Source of the DNA: Methylotenera sp.
Lineage (GTDB): Bacteria; Pseudomonadota; Gammaproteobacteria; Burkholderiales; Burkholderiaceae_C
NCBI GenBank assembly: GCA_021738245.1
Contig: JAIPCJ010000005.1
Span: forward strand, 1-64,000
Length of the DNA stretch: 64,000 bases
Direction: 5' to 3'
Each line of letters starts with the position of its first letter. Position 1 is the first letter of the stretch. The notes under the pieces were generated by a model that was not told where the DNA came from, did no database searches, and saw only the letters and a list, made by a program, of their open reading frames with translations. Below are positions 51,409 through 60,737 of this stretch, in pieces. Made by a program: the position numbers and the translations under genes.

Positions 51409-52602
51409 GTGACAACCATGACGATGATGAACGCACGAGTGCAGAGCGCCTCACGCGCTTGGGGCCGATGGGCCGCAGCGGCGGCGGCCCTGGCAGCGGG
51501 TCCGGCCCTGGCGGTGAATGACCTCAAAGGCGGCCCTGGCGTCAATCAGATCAATCTGCCCGAGCCGGTGACCACCATCGCGCGCGACCAGATGTGGTTG
51601 CACAACTTCATGCTGATCGTCTGCCTCGTCATCTTCGTGGCGGTGTTCGGCGTGATGTTCTATTCCATCTTCAAGCACCGCAAATCCAAGGGTGCGGTGT
51701 CGGCCAACTTCCACGAAAGCGTGGCCGTCGAGATCGCCTGGACCGTGGTGCCCTTCCTGATCGTCATCGGCATGGCCCTGCCGGCCACCAAGGTGGTGGT
51801 CGCGATGAAGGACACGACCAACGCCGACCTCACCATCAAGGCCACCGGCTACCAGTGGAAGTGGGGCTACGACTACATCAAGGGCGAAGGCGAGGGCATC
51901 GGCTTCCTGGCCACCCTCGACACCGAGCAGCGCGAGGCCTCCAACTCGGGCAACCCGCAGCCGGTCGACAACTACCTGCTGAAGGTCGACAACCCGCTGG
52001 TGGTGCCGGTCGACAAGAAGGTCCGCATCATCACCACCGCCAACGACGTCATCCACGCCTGGATGGTGCCGGCCTTCGGCGTCAAGCAGGATGCCATCCC
52101 CGGCTTCGTGCGTGACACCTGGTTCAAGGCCGAGAAGGTGGGCGACTACTACGGTCAGTGCGCCGAGCTGTGCGGCAAGGAGCACGCCTACATGCCCATC
52201 CACGTGAAGGTGGTGTCCGCCGAGGACTACGCCAAGTGGGTCGACGGCAAGAAGAAGGAAATGGCCGCCAAGGCCGATGATCCGAGCAAGGTCTGGGCAC
52301 AGGCGGCGCTGGTGGCCCGCGGCGAGAAGGTCTATGCCGCCAACTGCGCGGTCTGCCACAAGCCCGACGGCAAGGGCGCCGGCCCGATCAAGGCACTCGA
52401 TGCCTCGGCCTTGGTCCTGTCTGACAACCACCTGGAACAGATTCAGGTGCTGCTCAACGGCCGCATGGACAAGGGCATGCCCGCCTGGAAGCAGCTGAGC
52501 GACACCGACATCGCCGCCGTGATCACCTACACGAAGAACAGCTGGTCCAACAAGACCGGCCAGACCGTGCAGCCGGCCGAGATCGTCGCCGCCCGCAAGT
52601 AA
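51409..52602 (+). CDS. coxB: Cytochrome c oxidase subunit II with fused C-terminal cytochrome c domain
   Basis: CuA motif [18 protein letters not shown]; heme c motif [15 protein letters not shown]. Confidence 0.95.
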   Translation: MTTMTMMNARVQSASRAWGRWAAAAAALAAGPALAVNDLKGGPGVNQINLPEPVTTIARDQMWLHNFMLIVCLVIFVAVFGVMFYSIFKHRKSKGAVSANFHESVAVEIAWTVVPFLIVIGMALPATKVVVAMKDTTNADLTIKATGYQWKWGYDYIKGEGEGIGFLATLDTEQREASNSGNPQPVDNYLLKVDNPLVVPVDKKVRIITTANDVIHAWMVPAFGVKQDAIPGFVRDTWFKAEKVGDYYGQCAELCGKEHAYMPIHVKVVSAEDYAKWVDGKKKEMAAKADDPSKVWAQAALVARGEKVYAANCAVCHKPDGKGAGPIKALDASALVLSDNHLEQIQVLLNGRMDKGMPAWKQLSDTDIAAVITYTKNSWSNKTGQTVQPAEIVAARK

Positions 52603-52630
52603 TCGCGAACGCCGAACTAGAGGTAATCCC

Positions 52631-54277
52631 ATGAGTGCAGTGCTCCCACCCCACGGTGTTCACGGCGGCCACGCTGGTGACCACGCCCACGACGATCATC
52701 ACGACCACCATGCACCCACCGGCTGGCGCCGCTGGGTCTTCGCGACCAACCACAAAGACATCGGCACGCTGTACCTGCTGTTCAGCTTCACGATGCTGAT
52801 GATCGGCGGCATCCTGGCGCTGTGCATCCGCGCCGAGCTGTTCAAGCCGGGTCTGCAGTTCTTCAACCCCGAGCTGTTCAACCAGTTCACGACCATGCAC
52901 GGTCTGATCATGGTGTTCGGGGCCATCATGCCGGCCTTCGTCGGCTTCGCGAACTGGATGATTCCGCTGCAGATCGGCGCCAGCGACATGGCCTTCGCGC
53001 GGATGAACAACTTCAGCTTCTGGCTGATGATTCCGGCGGCCATCATGCTGGTGAGCAGCTTCTTCATGCCCGGCGGCGCGCCTGCTGCCGGCTGGACGCT
53101 GTACGCGCCGCTGACGCTGCAGATGGGCCCGTCCATGGATGCCGGCATCTTCGCGATGCACATCCTCGGCGCGAGCTCCATCATGGGCTCCATCAACATC
53201 ATCGTGACCATCCTCAACATGCGCGCCCCGGGCATGACGCTGATGAAGATGCCGATGTTCTGCTGGACCTGGCTGATCACCGCCTACCTGCTGATCGCGG
53301 TGATGCCCGTGCTGGCCGGCGCCATCACGATGACCCTGACCGACCGCCACTTCGGCACCGCCTTCTTCAACCCGGCGGGCGGCGGCGACCCGATCATGTA
53401 CCAGCACATCTTCTGGTTCTTCGGTCACCCCGAGGTCTACATCATGATCTTGCCGGCCTTCGGCATCATCAGCCAGATTGTGCCGGCCTTCGCCCGCAAG
53501 CGCCTGTTCGGCTATGCCTCCATGGTGTACGCCACGGCCTCGATTGCCATCCTGTCCTTCATCGTGTGGGCCCACCACATGTTCGCCACCGGCATGCCGG
53601 TGACGGGCCAGCTGTTCTTCATGTACGCGACCATGCTGATCGCAGTGCCCACCGGCGTGAAGATCTTCAACTGGCTGGCCACGATGTGGCGCGGTTCGAT
53701 GACCTTCGAAGTCCCGATGCTGTGGGCCGTGGGCTTCATCTTCGTGTTCACGATGGGTGGCTTCACCGGGCTGATCTGCGCGATGGCGCCGATCGACATC
53801 CAGATCCAGGACACCTACTACGTCGTCGCCCACTTCCACTACGTGCTGGTGGCCGGCTCGCTGTATGCGCTGTTCGCCGGCGTGTACTACTGGGGTCCGA
53901 AGTGGACGGGCGTGATGTATTCGGAGCTGCGCGGCAAGATCCACTTCTGGGGCTCGCTGATCTTCTTCAACATCACCTTCTTCCCGATGCACTTCCTGGG
54001 TCTTGCCGGCATGCCGCGTCGCTATGCCGACTACCCGATGCAGTTCACCGACTTCAACCAGATCGCGTCCATCGGCGCCTTCGGCTTCGGCTTCATGCAG
54101 GTGTACTTCTTCCTGTTCGTCGTCGTCCCGATGATGCGCGGCAAGGGCCAGCCCGCCTCGCAGAAGCCCTGGGAAGCCGCCGAAGGCCTGGAGTGGGAAG
54201 TGCCGTCGCCGGCGCCGTTCCACACCTTCGAAGAGCCGCCCAAGCTGGACGCTTCGGCGACCCGCATCGTCGCCTGA
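52631..54277 (+). CDS. coxA: Cytochrome c oxidase subunit I
   Basis: [58 protein letters not shown]. Confidence 0.98.
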   Translation: MSAVLPPHGVHGGHAGDHAHDDHHDHHAPTGWRRWVFATNHKDIGTLYLLFSFTMLMIGGILALCIRAELFKPGLQFFNPELFNQFTTMHGLIMVFGAIMPAFVGFANWMIPLQIGASDMAFARMNNFSFWLMIPAAIMLVSSFFMPGGAPAAGWTLYAPLTLQMGPSMDAGIFAMHILGASSIMGSINIIVTILNMRAPGMTLMKMPMFCWTWLITAYLLIAVMPVLAGAITMTLTDRHFGTAFFNPAGGGDPIMYQHIFWFFGHPEVYIMILPAFGIISQIVPAFARKRLFGYASMVYATASIAILSFIVWAHHMFATGMPVTGQLFFMYATMLIAVPTGVKIFNWLATMWRGSMTFEVPMLWAVGFIFVFTMGGFTGLICAMAPIDIQIQDTYYVVAHFHYVLVAGSLYALFAGVYYWGPKWTGVMYSELRGKIHFWGSLIFFNITFFPMHFLGLAGMPRRYADYPMQFTDFNQIASIGAFGFGFMQVYFFLFVVVPMMRGKGQPASQKPWEAAEGLEWEVPSPAPFHTFEEPPKLDASATRIVA

Positions 54278-54287
54278 GGAGCAGGTC

Positions 54288-54401
54288 ATGACGCCTGAGC
54301 AGCGCAAGGCGAACCGTCGGCTGGGCCTGATCCTGCTGACGGTGGCCCTCGCCTTCGGCGTGGGCTTCATGGTCAAGATGGCGATGTTCGGCAGCCACTG
54401 A
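54288..54401 (+). CDS. Cytochrome oxidase small assembly protein (37 aa, single TM)
   Basis: ATG..TGA encodes MTPEQRKANRRLGLILLTVALAFGVGFMVKMAMFGSH; precisely between coxA and ctaG; absent from the ORF track because of its size. Confidence 0.85.
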   Translation: MTPEQRKANRRLGLILLTVALAFGVGFMVKMAMFGSH

Positions 54402-54402
54402 G

Positions 54403-55005
54403 ATGCAGTTCCTCGCCGCCCTGCGCCGCGACAACCGCCAGCTCCTTGTGAAGCTGGCTGTCATCGTGGCGCTGATGTTCGGTTTCGGCTATGCCCTCGT
54501 GCCGCTGTACAAGGCGATCTGCGAGGCGCTGGGCATCAATGTGCTGTCGCTGTCCGAGCGGCAGACGCAGCTCGCCGACAAGGGCGTGGCCAACGGCAAT
54601 GGGCAGATCGACTACAGCCGCAGCATCACGGTGGAATTCGACACCAATGCCCGCGGCCCCTGGGACTTCAAGCCTGCGGTGCGCCACATGACGGTGCACC
54701 CCGGCGAGCTGAGCCAGGTGATGTACGAGTTCCGCAACAAGCAGGACCGCACCATGGCCGCGCAGGCGATCCCGAGCTACGCGCCTATGCAGGCCAGCGC
54801 GCACTTCAACAAGCTGGAGTGCTTCTGCTTCAACGAATACACGTTGAAGCCGGGCGAGAGCAAGCAGTGGCCGGTCGTGTTCGTCATCGACCCCAAGCTG
54901 CCCAAGGATGTGAAGACCATCACCCTGTCCTACACCTTCTTCGAAGTGGCGGGCAAGGGCGGATTCAAGGTCGGCCAGGCGCCCCAGAAGGCGGGGGCAC
55001 TGTGA
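54403..55005 (+). CDS. ctaG: Cytochrome c oxidase assembly protein CtaG/Cox11
   Basis: YALVPLYKAICEALGINVL; FNKLECFCFNEYTLKPGE. Confidence 0.96.
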   Translation: MQFLAALRRDNRQLLVKLAVIVALMFGFGYALVPLYKAICEALGINVLSLSERQTQLADKGVANGNGQIDYSRSITVEFDTNARGPWDFKPAVRHMTVHPGELSQVMYEFRNKQDRTMAAQAIPSYAPMQASAHFNKLECFCFNEYTLKPGESKQWPVVFVIDPKLPKDVKTITLSYTFFEVAGKGGFKVGQAPQKAGAL

Positions 55006-55244
55006 CCAAGCCCGGTGCAGATCTGAAGGAGGCGGTGGGCCGCAAGGCATCCATCGGCCAGACGATCTCAGCCGTGGCCTGGAGTTTTTTCGGCGTGCGC
55101 CGGGGGCGGGACCATGAGAACGACATGGCCAAGCTCAATCCGGTGCATGTGTTGATTGCGGGCGTGCTTGGCGCCGCCCTGTTTGTATTGATGCTGGTGC
55201 TGCTGGTCCGTTGGGTCATCAGCAGCGGCGTGGCGGCAGCCTGA
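55002..55244 (+). CDS. DUF2970 membrane protein
   Basis: AVAWSFFGVRRGRDHENDMAKLNPVHVLIAGVLGAALFVLMLVLLVRWVI; GTG start overlapping the ctaG stop. Confidence 0.85.
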   Translation: MTKPGADLKEAVGRKASIGQTISAVAWSFFGVRRGRDHENDMAKLNPVHVLIAGVLGAALFVLMLVLLVRWVISSGVAAA

Positions 55245-55291
55245 CGGCGGCCGCAACAGAGTTCAGAACGAGCGAGAACTAGGAGAACGAC

Positions 55292-56176
55292 ATGTCGGCA
55301 GCGGCAACCCCGGGCAAAGCCCCGTACTACTTCGTCCCAGGACCTTCACGCCATCCGGTGATGGCCGCCATCGGTCTGTTCTTCGTCATCCTTGGTGCCG
55401 GGCAGTGGATCAACGGCCATGGCTGGGGCATGTACTCCCTGCTGGGCGGCCTGGCCTTCTGGGCCTTCGTGCTGCAGGCCTGGTTCCGCGATGCCATCGG
55501 CGAGAGCGAGGGCGGCCTTTACAGCGACCGCATCGATGTCTCGTTCCGCTGGAGCATGGGCTGGTTCATCTTCTCGGAGGTGATGTTCTTCGCCGCCTTC
55601 TTCGGTGCGCTGTACTGGGCCCGTGTGTTCTCGGTGCCGTCGCTGGGCAGCCTCGAGAACTCCCTGCTGTGGCCTGACTTCAAGGCTATCTGGCCGAGCA
55701 CGGCCGCTGGCTTCACCGCTGCGCCGGGCGGCACCGTCGAGGCCTTCAGCACGATGGGCCCCTGGCCCATCCCGACGATCAACACCGCGCTGCTGCTGAC
55801 CTCCGGCATCACGCTCACGATCGCCCACCATGCGCTGATCGCCGGCAACCGTGCGAAGACCATCACCTGGATGTGGATCACGGTGCTGCTGGGCGCCACC
55901 TTCCTGGGCTTCCAGGCCTACGAATACCACCACGCGTACTCCGAGCTGAACCTCAAGCTCAGCTCCGGCATCTTCGGCTCCACCTTCTACATGCTGACCG
56001 GCTTCCACGGTTTCCATGTGTGCGTGGGCGCGCTGATGCTGCTGTTCATCACCATCCGCCTGATGAAGGGCCACTTCACGGCTGACCGCCACTTCGGCTT
56101 CGAAGGTGCGGCCTGGTATTGGCACTTCGTCGACGTGGTGTGGCTGGGCCTGTACGTCGTCGTCTACTGGATGTGA
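55292..56176 (+). CDS. coxC: Cytochrome c oxidase subunit III
   Basis: YYFVPGPSRHPVMAAIG; GFHGFHVCVGALMLLFITIRL; WYWHFVDVVWLGLYVVVYWM. Confidence 0.97.
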   Translation: MSAAATPGKAPYYFVPGPSRHPVMAAIGLFFVILGAGQWINGHGWGMYSLLGGLAFWAFVLQAWFRDAIGESEGGLYSDRIDVSFRWSMGWFIFSEVMFFAAFFGALYWARVFSVPSLGSLENSLLWPDFKAIWPSTAAGFTAAPGGTVEAFSTMGPWPIPTINTALLLTSGITLTIAHHALIAGNRAKTITWMWITVLLGATFLGFQAYEYHHAYSELNLKLSSGIFGSTFYMLTGFHGFHVCVGALMLLFITIRLMKGHFTADRHFGFEGAAWYWHFVDVVWLGLYVVVYWM

Positions 56177-56197
56177 CCGGCAGACCTCGCCATGAAC

Positions 56198-56225
56198 AAG
56201 CGCCGCAGACGCGGCGCTTTTTTTG
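56198..56225. terminator. Rho-independent terminator between coxC and the convergent small membrane gene
   Basis: AAGCGCCGC-agac-GCGGCGCTT followed by TTTTT on the + strand. Confidence 0.88.
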
Positions 56226-56227
56226 TG

Positions 56228-56452
56228 TCAGCTCGGGCGGACGGGCAGCCCCGTGGGCTGGATCCAGCCCAGCTTCCAGCTGAGCAGGATGATCAGGAAC
56301 AGCGCCACCGACAATGCCACCCGCAGCGCCAGCGCGCGGGCCATGTTGGGGCTGCGCCGCGCGTCGCCGCGGCCTTTGCGCAGCATGAACACGCCCGCGG
56401 CCCCGAGGGCGCCGAGGATGCCGATGAAGGCGATCAGGAAGACGAATTTCAT
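56228..56452 (-). CDS. Twin-transmembrane protein (DUF2909-like)
   Basis: 74 aa with two TM segments: MKFVFLIAFIGILGALGAAGVFML...ALALRVALSVALFLIILLSWKLGWI. Confidence 0.8.
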   Translation of the reverse strand: MKFVFLIAFIGILGALGAAGVFMLRKGRGDARRSPNMARALALRVALSVALFLIILLSWKLGWIQPTGLPVRPS

Positions 56453-56482
56453 GCGACCGGATTATCCGCGGCGCTGCCTGGC

Positions 56483-57190
56483 ATGACTTTGCGGCGCTGG
56501 CTTGTCCTGGTCGCGGCGCTGCTTGGCGTCGCGCTGACCGCCCGCCTGGGCGTGTGGCAGCTCGACCGAGCCGACCAGAAGCTCGCGCTGCAGGCCGCCA
56601 TGGCGGCTGAGGCCGCTCGTCCGCCCCTGGCCGCCGCTGACCTCGGCCCGGCCACCCCGCTGCACCGCCGCGTCGTGCTGCGGGGGCAGTGGCTGCCCGA
56701 ACGCACCATCTGGCTCGACAACCGCCCCATGGACGGCCGCGCCGGCTTTTACGTGGTCACGCCGCTGCGCCTGGCCGGCCGTGGTGACAGCGTGCTGGTG
56801 CAGCGCGGCTGGGCGCCTCGCGACCCCGCCAACCGCACGCATCTGCCGCCGCTGCTCACGCCGCCGGGTGAGGTCGAGATCACCGGTCGGCTGGCCGCTT
56901 CGCCGTCGCGGCTTTATGAGCTGGGCACCGGCGAGGCCGGGTTGATCCGGCAGAATCTCGACTCGGCGGCCTTTGCAGCCGAAACCGGCCTGGCGCTGCT
57001 GCCCCTGACGGTCATCCAGACCGACGGCACCGAGGATGGTGGCCTGCTGCGCCACTGGCCGGCGCCGGATCTGGGCCTGCAAAAACATTACGGCTACGCC
57101 TTTCAATGGTTCGCGCTCAGCGCGCTGATCCTCGCCCTTTATGTCTGGTTCCAACACCTCCGCCCCCGGCTCCGCCGCCAGCAGCCCTGA
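56483..57190 (+). CDS. SURF1 family cytochrome oxidase biogenesis protein
   Basis: ARLGVWQLDRADQKLAL; TIWLDNRPMDGRAGFYVVTPL; KHYGYAFQWFALSALILALYVW. Confidence 0.93.
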   Translation: MTLRRWLVLVAALLGVALTARLGVWQLDRADQKLALQAAMAAEAARPPLAAADLGPATPLHRRVVLRGQWLPERTIWLDNRPMDGRAGFYVVTPLRLAGRGDSVLVQRGWAPRDPANRTHLPPLLTPPGEVEITGRLAASPSRLYELGTGEAGLIRQNLDSAAFAAETGLALLPLTVIQTDGTEDGGLLRHWPAPDLGLQKHYGYAFQWFALSALILALYVWFQHLRPRLRRQQP

Positions 57191-57845
57191 GCCGCTGAGC
57201 TTCACGGTGCACAGCCAGCCCGACCCGCGCGCGCTGGGAGAGCCCCAACAGCGGGCCGGCCGGCTGCGCATGTTGCTGGTGCTGGCCGTTTGTGCGGCGC
57301 CGGTCATTGCGTCGTACTTCACCTTCTACGTCATCAAGCCCAAGGGTTCGGCCTATGGCGAGCTGATCACGCCGACGGTGCAGCTGCCGGCCAATCTGCC
57401 GCTGACCGACCTGCAGGGCCAGCCGGTGGCGGCGGAGTCGCTGCACGGTCAGTGGCTGCTTGTGGCGGTGCAGCCTTCAGCATGCGATGCAGCCTGCGAG
57501 CGCGAGCTCTTCGTGCAGCGGCAACTGCGCGAGATGCTGGGCAAGGAGCGCGACCGGGTCGACAAGATCTGGCTCATCCCTGACAACGGCACGCCGCGCC
57601 CCGAGGTGCTGGCGGCCGTGCGACAGAAAGGCGTCGAGGCGACGGTTTTGCGGGTGCCGCAGGAGGCCCTGGCCGGCTGGCTGAAGCCGGCCGAGGGCAA
57701 GACGCTGCGTGACCATTTCTATGTGGTCGACCCGCTCGGCCGCTGGATGCTGCGTGCCCCCGCCGACCCCGATCCCAAGAAGTTCCAGGGCGATCTCAGC
57801 AAGCTGCTCAAGGCCAGCGCCGGCTGGGACAACCCCGGTCGGTGA
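57141..57845 (+). CDS. Membrane-anchored thioredoxin/Sco-like hypothetical protein in the cox assembly cluster
   Basis: TM segment then LTDLQGQPVAAESLHGQWLLVAVQPSACDAACERELFVQRQLREMLGKERDRVDKIWLI; CxxxC. Start codon uncertain. Confidence 0.75.
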   Translation: MSGSNTSAPGSAASSPEPLSFTVHSQPDPRALGEPQQRAGRLRMLLVLAVCAAPVIASYFTFYVIKPKGSAYGELITPTVQLPANLPLTDLQGQPVAAESLHGQWLLVAVQPSACDAACERELFVQRQLREMLGKERDRVDKIWLIPDNGTPRPEVLAAVRQKGVEATVLRVPQEALAGWLKPAEGKTLRDHFYVVDPLGRWMLRAPADPDPKKFQGDLSKLLKASAGWDNPGR

Positions 57846-57851
57846 GTTGCC

Positions 57852-58928
57852 ATGGAAGACGTCCTTCTCCCTCTTGGCCAGGTCGCTGCCATTGGCGGCG
57901 CGGTCGCCATCGGGCCGCTGCTGTGGTGGCGCCAGCGCTCGCGCAGCAGCACGCCGGCCGGCCGACTGCGTGCGCTGACGCTGCTCACGCTTTTCCTGAC
58001 CTTCGACCTCATCGTCTTCGGCGCGTTCACCCGCCTGACCGACTCCGGCCTCGGCTGTCCCGACTGGCCCGGTTGCTACGCGTCGGCCAGCCCCTTCGGC
58101 GCGCGCGAGCACATCGACGCTGCCCAGGCCGCGATGCCTACCGGCCCGGTCACCCACGGCAAGGCCTGGATCGAGATGATCCACCGCTACCTCGCCAGCG
58201 GCGTGGGCCTGCTCATCCTGGTGATGGCCGCACTCAGCTGGCGGCTGCGACGTCGGGTAGGCGAGGCGGCGCCATCGCCCTGGCTCCCGACGCTCACGTT
58301 GGTCTGGGTCTGCGTGCAGGGCGCGTTCGGCGCGCTGACGGTCACGATGAAACTCTTCCCCGCGATCGTCACGCTGCACCTGATGTTCGGCATGGGGCTG
58401 CTGATGCTGCTGGCCTGGCAGCATGAAGCCTATCGGCCGCAGCCCATTCAGGTCTCGCCGACGCTGCGCCGCGCGACCGCCGTGGTGCTCGTGCTGGCGC
58501 TGATGCAGGTAGCCCTCGGTGGCTGGGTCAGCACCAACTACGCGGTGTTGGCCTGCGACGAGTTCCCCACCTGCCATGGGGGCCAATGGTGGCCGCACCT
58601 GGACTTTGCGCAGGGCTTCCAGCTGTGGCGCGAACTCGGCCAGCGGGCCGGCGGCGGCTATCTCGGTTTCGAGGCGCTTGCGGCCATCCACATGGCCCAC
58701 CGCATCGGCGCGGCGGTTGTGTTCATCGCCCTGCTGGCCCTGGCCTGGCGCCTGTGGCAGCCGGCGCGCTGGGCCTCGCGAGGCCTGCTGGCGGTTGCTG
58801 GCTGGCAGTTCGCCTCGGGGCTGTCCAACGTCGTGCTCGACTGGCCCATCGTCGCCGCCCTGGCCCACACCGCCGGCGCCGCCGTGCTGCTGGGCCTGCT
58901 CACCACCTTGCTTGCGCGCCTGAGATGA
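57852..58928 (+). CDS. ctaA: Heme A synthase (CtaA/Cox15)
   Basis: GAFTRLTDSGLGCPDWPGCYA; EMIHRYLASGVGLLIL; ALGGWVSTNYAVLACDEFPTC; AIHMAHRIGAAVVF. Confidence 0.95.
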   Translation: MEDVLLPLGQVAAIGGAVAIGPLLWWRQRSRSSTPAGRLRALTLLTLFLTFDLIVFGAFTRLTDSGLGCPDWPGCYASASPFGAREHIDAAQAAMPTGPVTHGKAWIEMIHRYLASGVGLLILVMAALSWRLRRRVGEAAPSPWLPTLTLVWVCVQGAFGALTVTMKLFPAIVTLHLMFGMGLLMLLAWQHEAYRPQPIQVSPTLRRATAVVLVLALMQVALGGWVSTNYAVLACDEFPTCHGGQWWPHLDFAQGFQLWRELGQRAGGGYLGFEALAAIHMAHRIGAAVVFIALLALAWRLWQPARWASRGLLAVAGWQFASGLSNVVLDWPIVAALAHTAGAAVLLGLLTTLLARLR

Positions 58929-59095
58929 AACTGCCCCTCGCCCAGTCTTGCCTCGCTGAACGCGGGCAAGCCCAGTCGGTCCCCCCAGGGGACGGCGACG
59001 CTTGCCGGCTTGACCGGCAAGCTCATCGCCCTCCGGCCCGGCTCGGGAGCAGCCCAGCGCTCGGCCCGAAAACAGTCAAGGTGACAGACAACTGA
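58925..59095 (+). other. 56-aa ORF bridging ctaA and ctaB (possible small ORF or structured spacer)
   Basis: ATG overlaps the ctaA stop (ATGA); stop at 59093-59095 is 1 nt before the ctaB ATG; contains a GCTTGCCGG-cttga-CCGGCAAGC hairpin at 59000-59022. Confidence 0.4.
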
Positions 59096-59096
59096 T

Positions 59097-60002
59097 ATGG
59101 CTTCCACGTCCACCGCCAGTGCCCTGGTGCACAGCCCGCGCTGGCAGCAGTTCTACCAGCTGACCAAGCCCCGCGTCGTCCAGCTCATCGTCTTCTGCGC
59201 GGCCATCGGCATGGCCCTGGCCGTGCCGGGCCTGCCGAGCCTCTCCCAGGGGCTGACCATGCTGGCCGCCATCGCCGGCATCTGGCTGGTCGCCGGTGCG
59301 GCAGCGGCCTTCAACTGCCTCATCGAGGACGGGATCGACGCCCGCATGAAGCGCACCGCCTGGCGCGCGACTGCCAAGGGTGAGCTCAGCCGGCCGCAGA
59401 CGCTGGCCTTCTCGGCGCTGCTGTGCGGCATCGGCATGGTCATCCTGGGCGTCTACGTCAATGTGCTGACGATGTGGCTGACCTTCGCCACGTTCGTGGG
59501 CTACGCGGTCATCTACACCGTCATCCTCAAGCCCATGACGCCGCAGAACATCGTCATCGGCGGCGCCTCCGGGGCGATGCCGCCGGTGCTGGGCTGGGCG
59601 GCCCTGCGGGGCGAGGTGGGCTTCGAGGCCTGGCTGCTGTGCCTGATCATCTTCCTCTGGACACCGCCGCACTTCTGGGCCCTGGCCCTGTACCGCGCCG
59701 AAGACTACGCACGCGCCGGCCTGCCCATGCTCCCGGTTACCCACGGCAACGACTACACCCGGTTGCAGATCCTGCTCTACACCTGGGTGCTGTTCGCCGC
59801 CACCTTGCTGCCCTACCTGACCGGCATGAGCGGCTGGTTCTACCTGGCCAGCGCGGTGCTGCTGGGGCTGGGCTTCTGCGGCTATGCCTTCCGGCTGTGG
59901 CGCCGCTATTCGGAGATGCTGGCGCGGCGGACCTTCTGGTTCTCCATCTGGCATCTGTCGCTGCTTTTTGCGGCCCTCCTGATCGACCACTACATCGCAT
60001 GA
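59097..60002 (+). CDS. ctaB: Protoheme IX farnesyltransferase (heme O synthase)
   Basis: [56 protein letters not shown]. Confidence 0.96.
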   Translation: MASTSTASALVHSPRWQQFYQLTKPRVVQLIVFCAAIGMALAVPGLPSLSQGLTMLAAIAGIWLVAGAAAAFNCLIEDGIDARMKRTAWRATAKGELSRPQTLAFSALLCGIGMVILGVYVNVLTMWLTFATFVGYAVIYTVILKPMTPQNIVIGGASGAMPPVLGWAALRGEVGFEAWLLCLIIFLWTPPHFWALALYRAEDYARAGLPMLPVTHGNDYTRLQILLYTWVLFAATLLPYLTGMSGWFYLASAVLLGLGFCGYAFRLWRRYSEMLARRTFWFSIWHLSLLFAALLIDHYIA

Positions 60003-60604
60003 CCACCCGCCGTTTCGCCCTGGCCGCCGTGACAGCACTCGCGGCCCTGACCCTTGCCGGTTGCCAGAAGTCCGGCCCCGAGAAGCAGGCCTTCAAGGGC
60101 GTGGACCTCACCGGTGCCGAGTACGCGCGCACGCTCAACCTCACTGACCAGGACGGCCGCGCCCGCTCCCTGGCCGACTTCAAGGGCAAGGTGGTGGTGG
60201 TGTTCTTCGGCTACACCCAGTGCCCGGATGTCTGCCCCACGACGATGGCTGAAGTGGCCGAAGTCAAACGCTCCCTGGGCGCCGAGGGTGACAAGGTGCA
60301 GGGCGTCTTTGTGACCATCGACCCCGAGCGAGACACCGCCCAGCTGCTCCAGGCCTACATGGCCAGCTTCGACCCGACCTTCGTTGCGCTGCGCGGCAGC
60401 ATCGAGCAAACCCAGGCTGCGGCCAAGGAGTTCAAGGTCTTCTTCGCCAAGGTGCCCGGCAAGACGCCCGAGACCTACACCATGGATCACACCGCGGCGA
60501 GCTTCATCTTCGACAAGGCAGGCCGCGTGCGCGTCTACGCCCGATATGGCTCGGGCGCGCAGGCGCTTGCCGACGACATCAAGCTGCTGCTCGCGGAGCA
60601 GTAG
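59999..60604 (+). CDS. SCO1/SenC-family copper chaperone lipoprotein
   Basis: Lipobox [53 protein letters not shown]. Confidence 0.95.
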   Translation: MTTRRFALAAVTALAALTLAGCQKSGPEKQAFKGVDLTGAEYARTLNLTDQDGRARSLADFKGKVVVVFFGYTQCPDVCPTTMAEVAEVKRSLGAEGDKVQGVFVTIDPERDTAQLLQAYMASFDPTFVALRGSIEQTQAAAKEFKVFFAKVPGKTPETYTMDHTAASFIFDKAGRVRVYARYGSGAQALADDIKLLLAEQ

Positions 60605-60612
60605 CACCACCC

Positions 60613-60669
60613 CCTACGGCCTGCGGCCGCCCCCCCAAGGGGGCACACCCGTAGGACCGGCGTAGCCGG
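60613..60669. repeat. Compound hairpin, extragenic-repeat-like element
   Basis: CCTACGG[...GCCCCC-CCAA-GGGGGC...]CCGTAGG followed by CCGGC-GTA-GCCGG, in the SCO1/rpoH spacer. Confidence 0.6.
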
Positions 60670-60692
60670 ATCCTCGGGTGTCGCTGGATGAA

Positions 60693-60717
60693 CAAAGCCC
60701 CGCAGAGCGGGGCTTTG
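60693..60717. terminator. Bidirectional terminator-like hairpin between convergent SCO1 and rpoH
   Basis: CAAAGCCCCGC-aga-GCGGGGCTTTG: 11-bp arms. Confidence 0.85.
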
Positions 60718-60737
60718 TACTGTGGGGCTGGCTGCAA

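Noticed and set aside
52523-54376. 617-aa antisense ORF opposite coxA
   Set aside because: His/Asp-rich mirror of coxA codons; coxA is unmistakable on the + strand.
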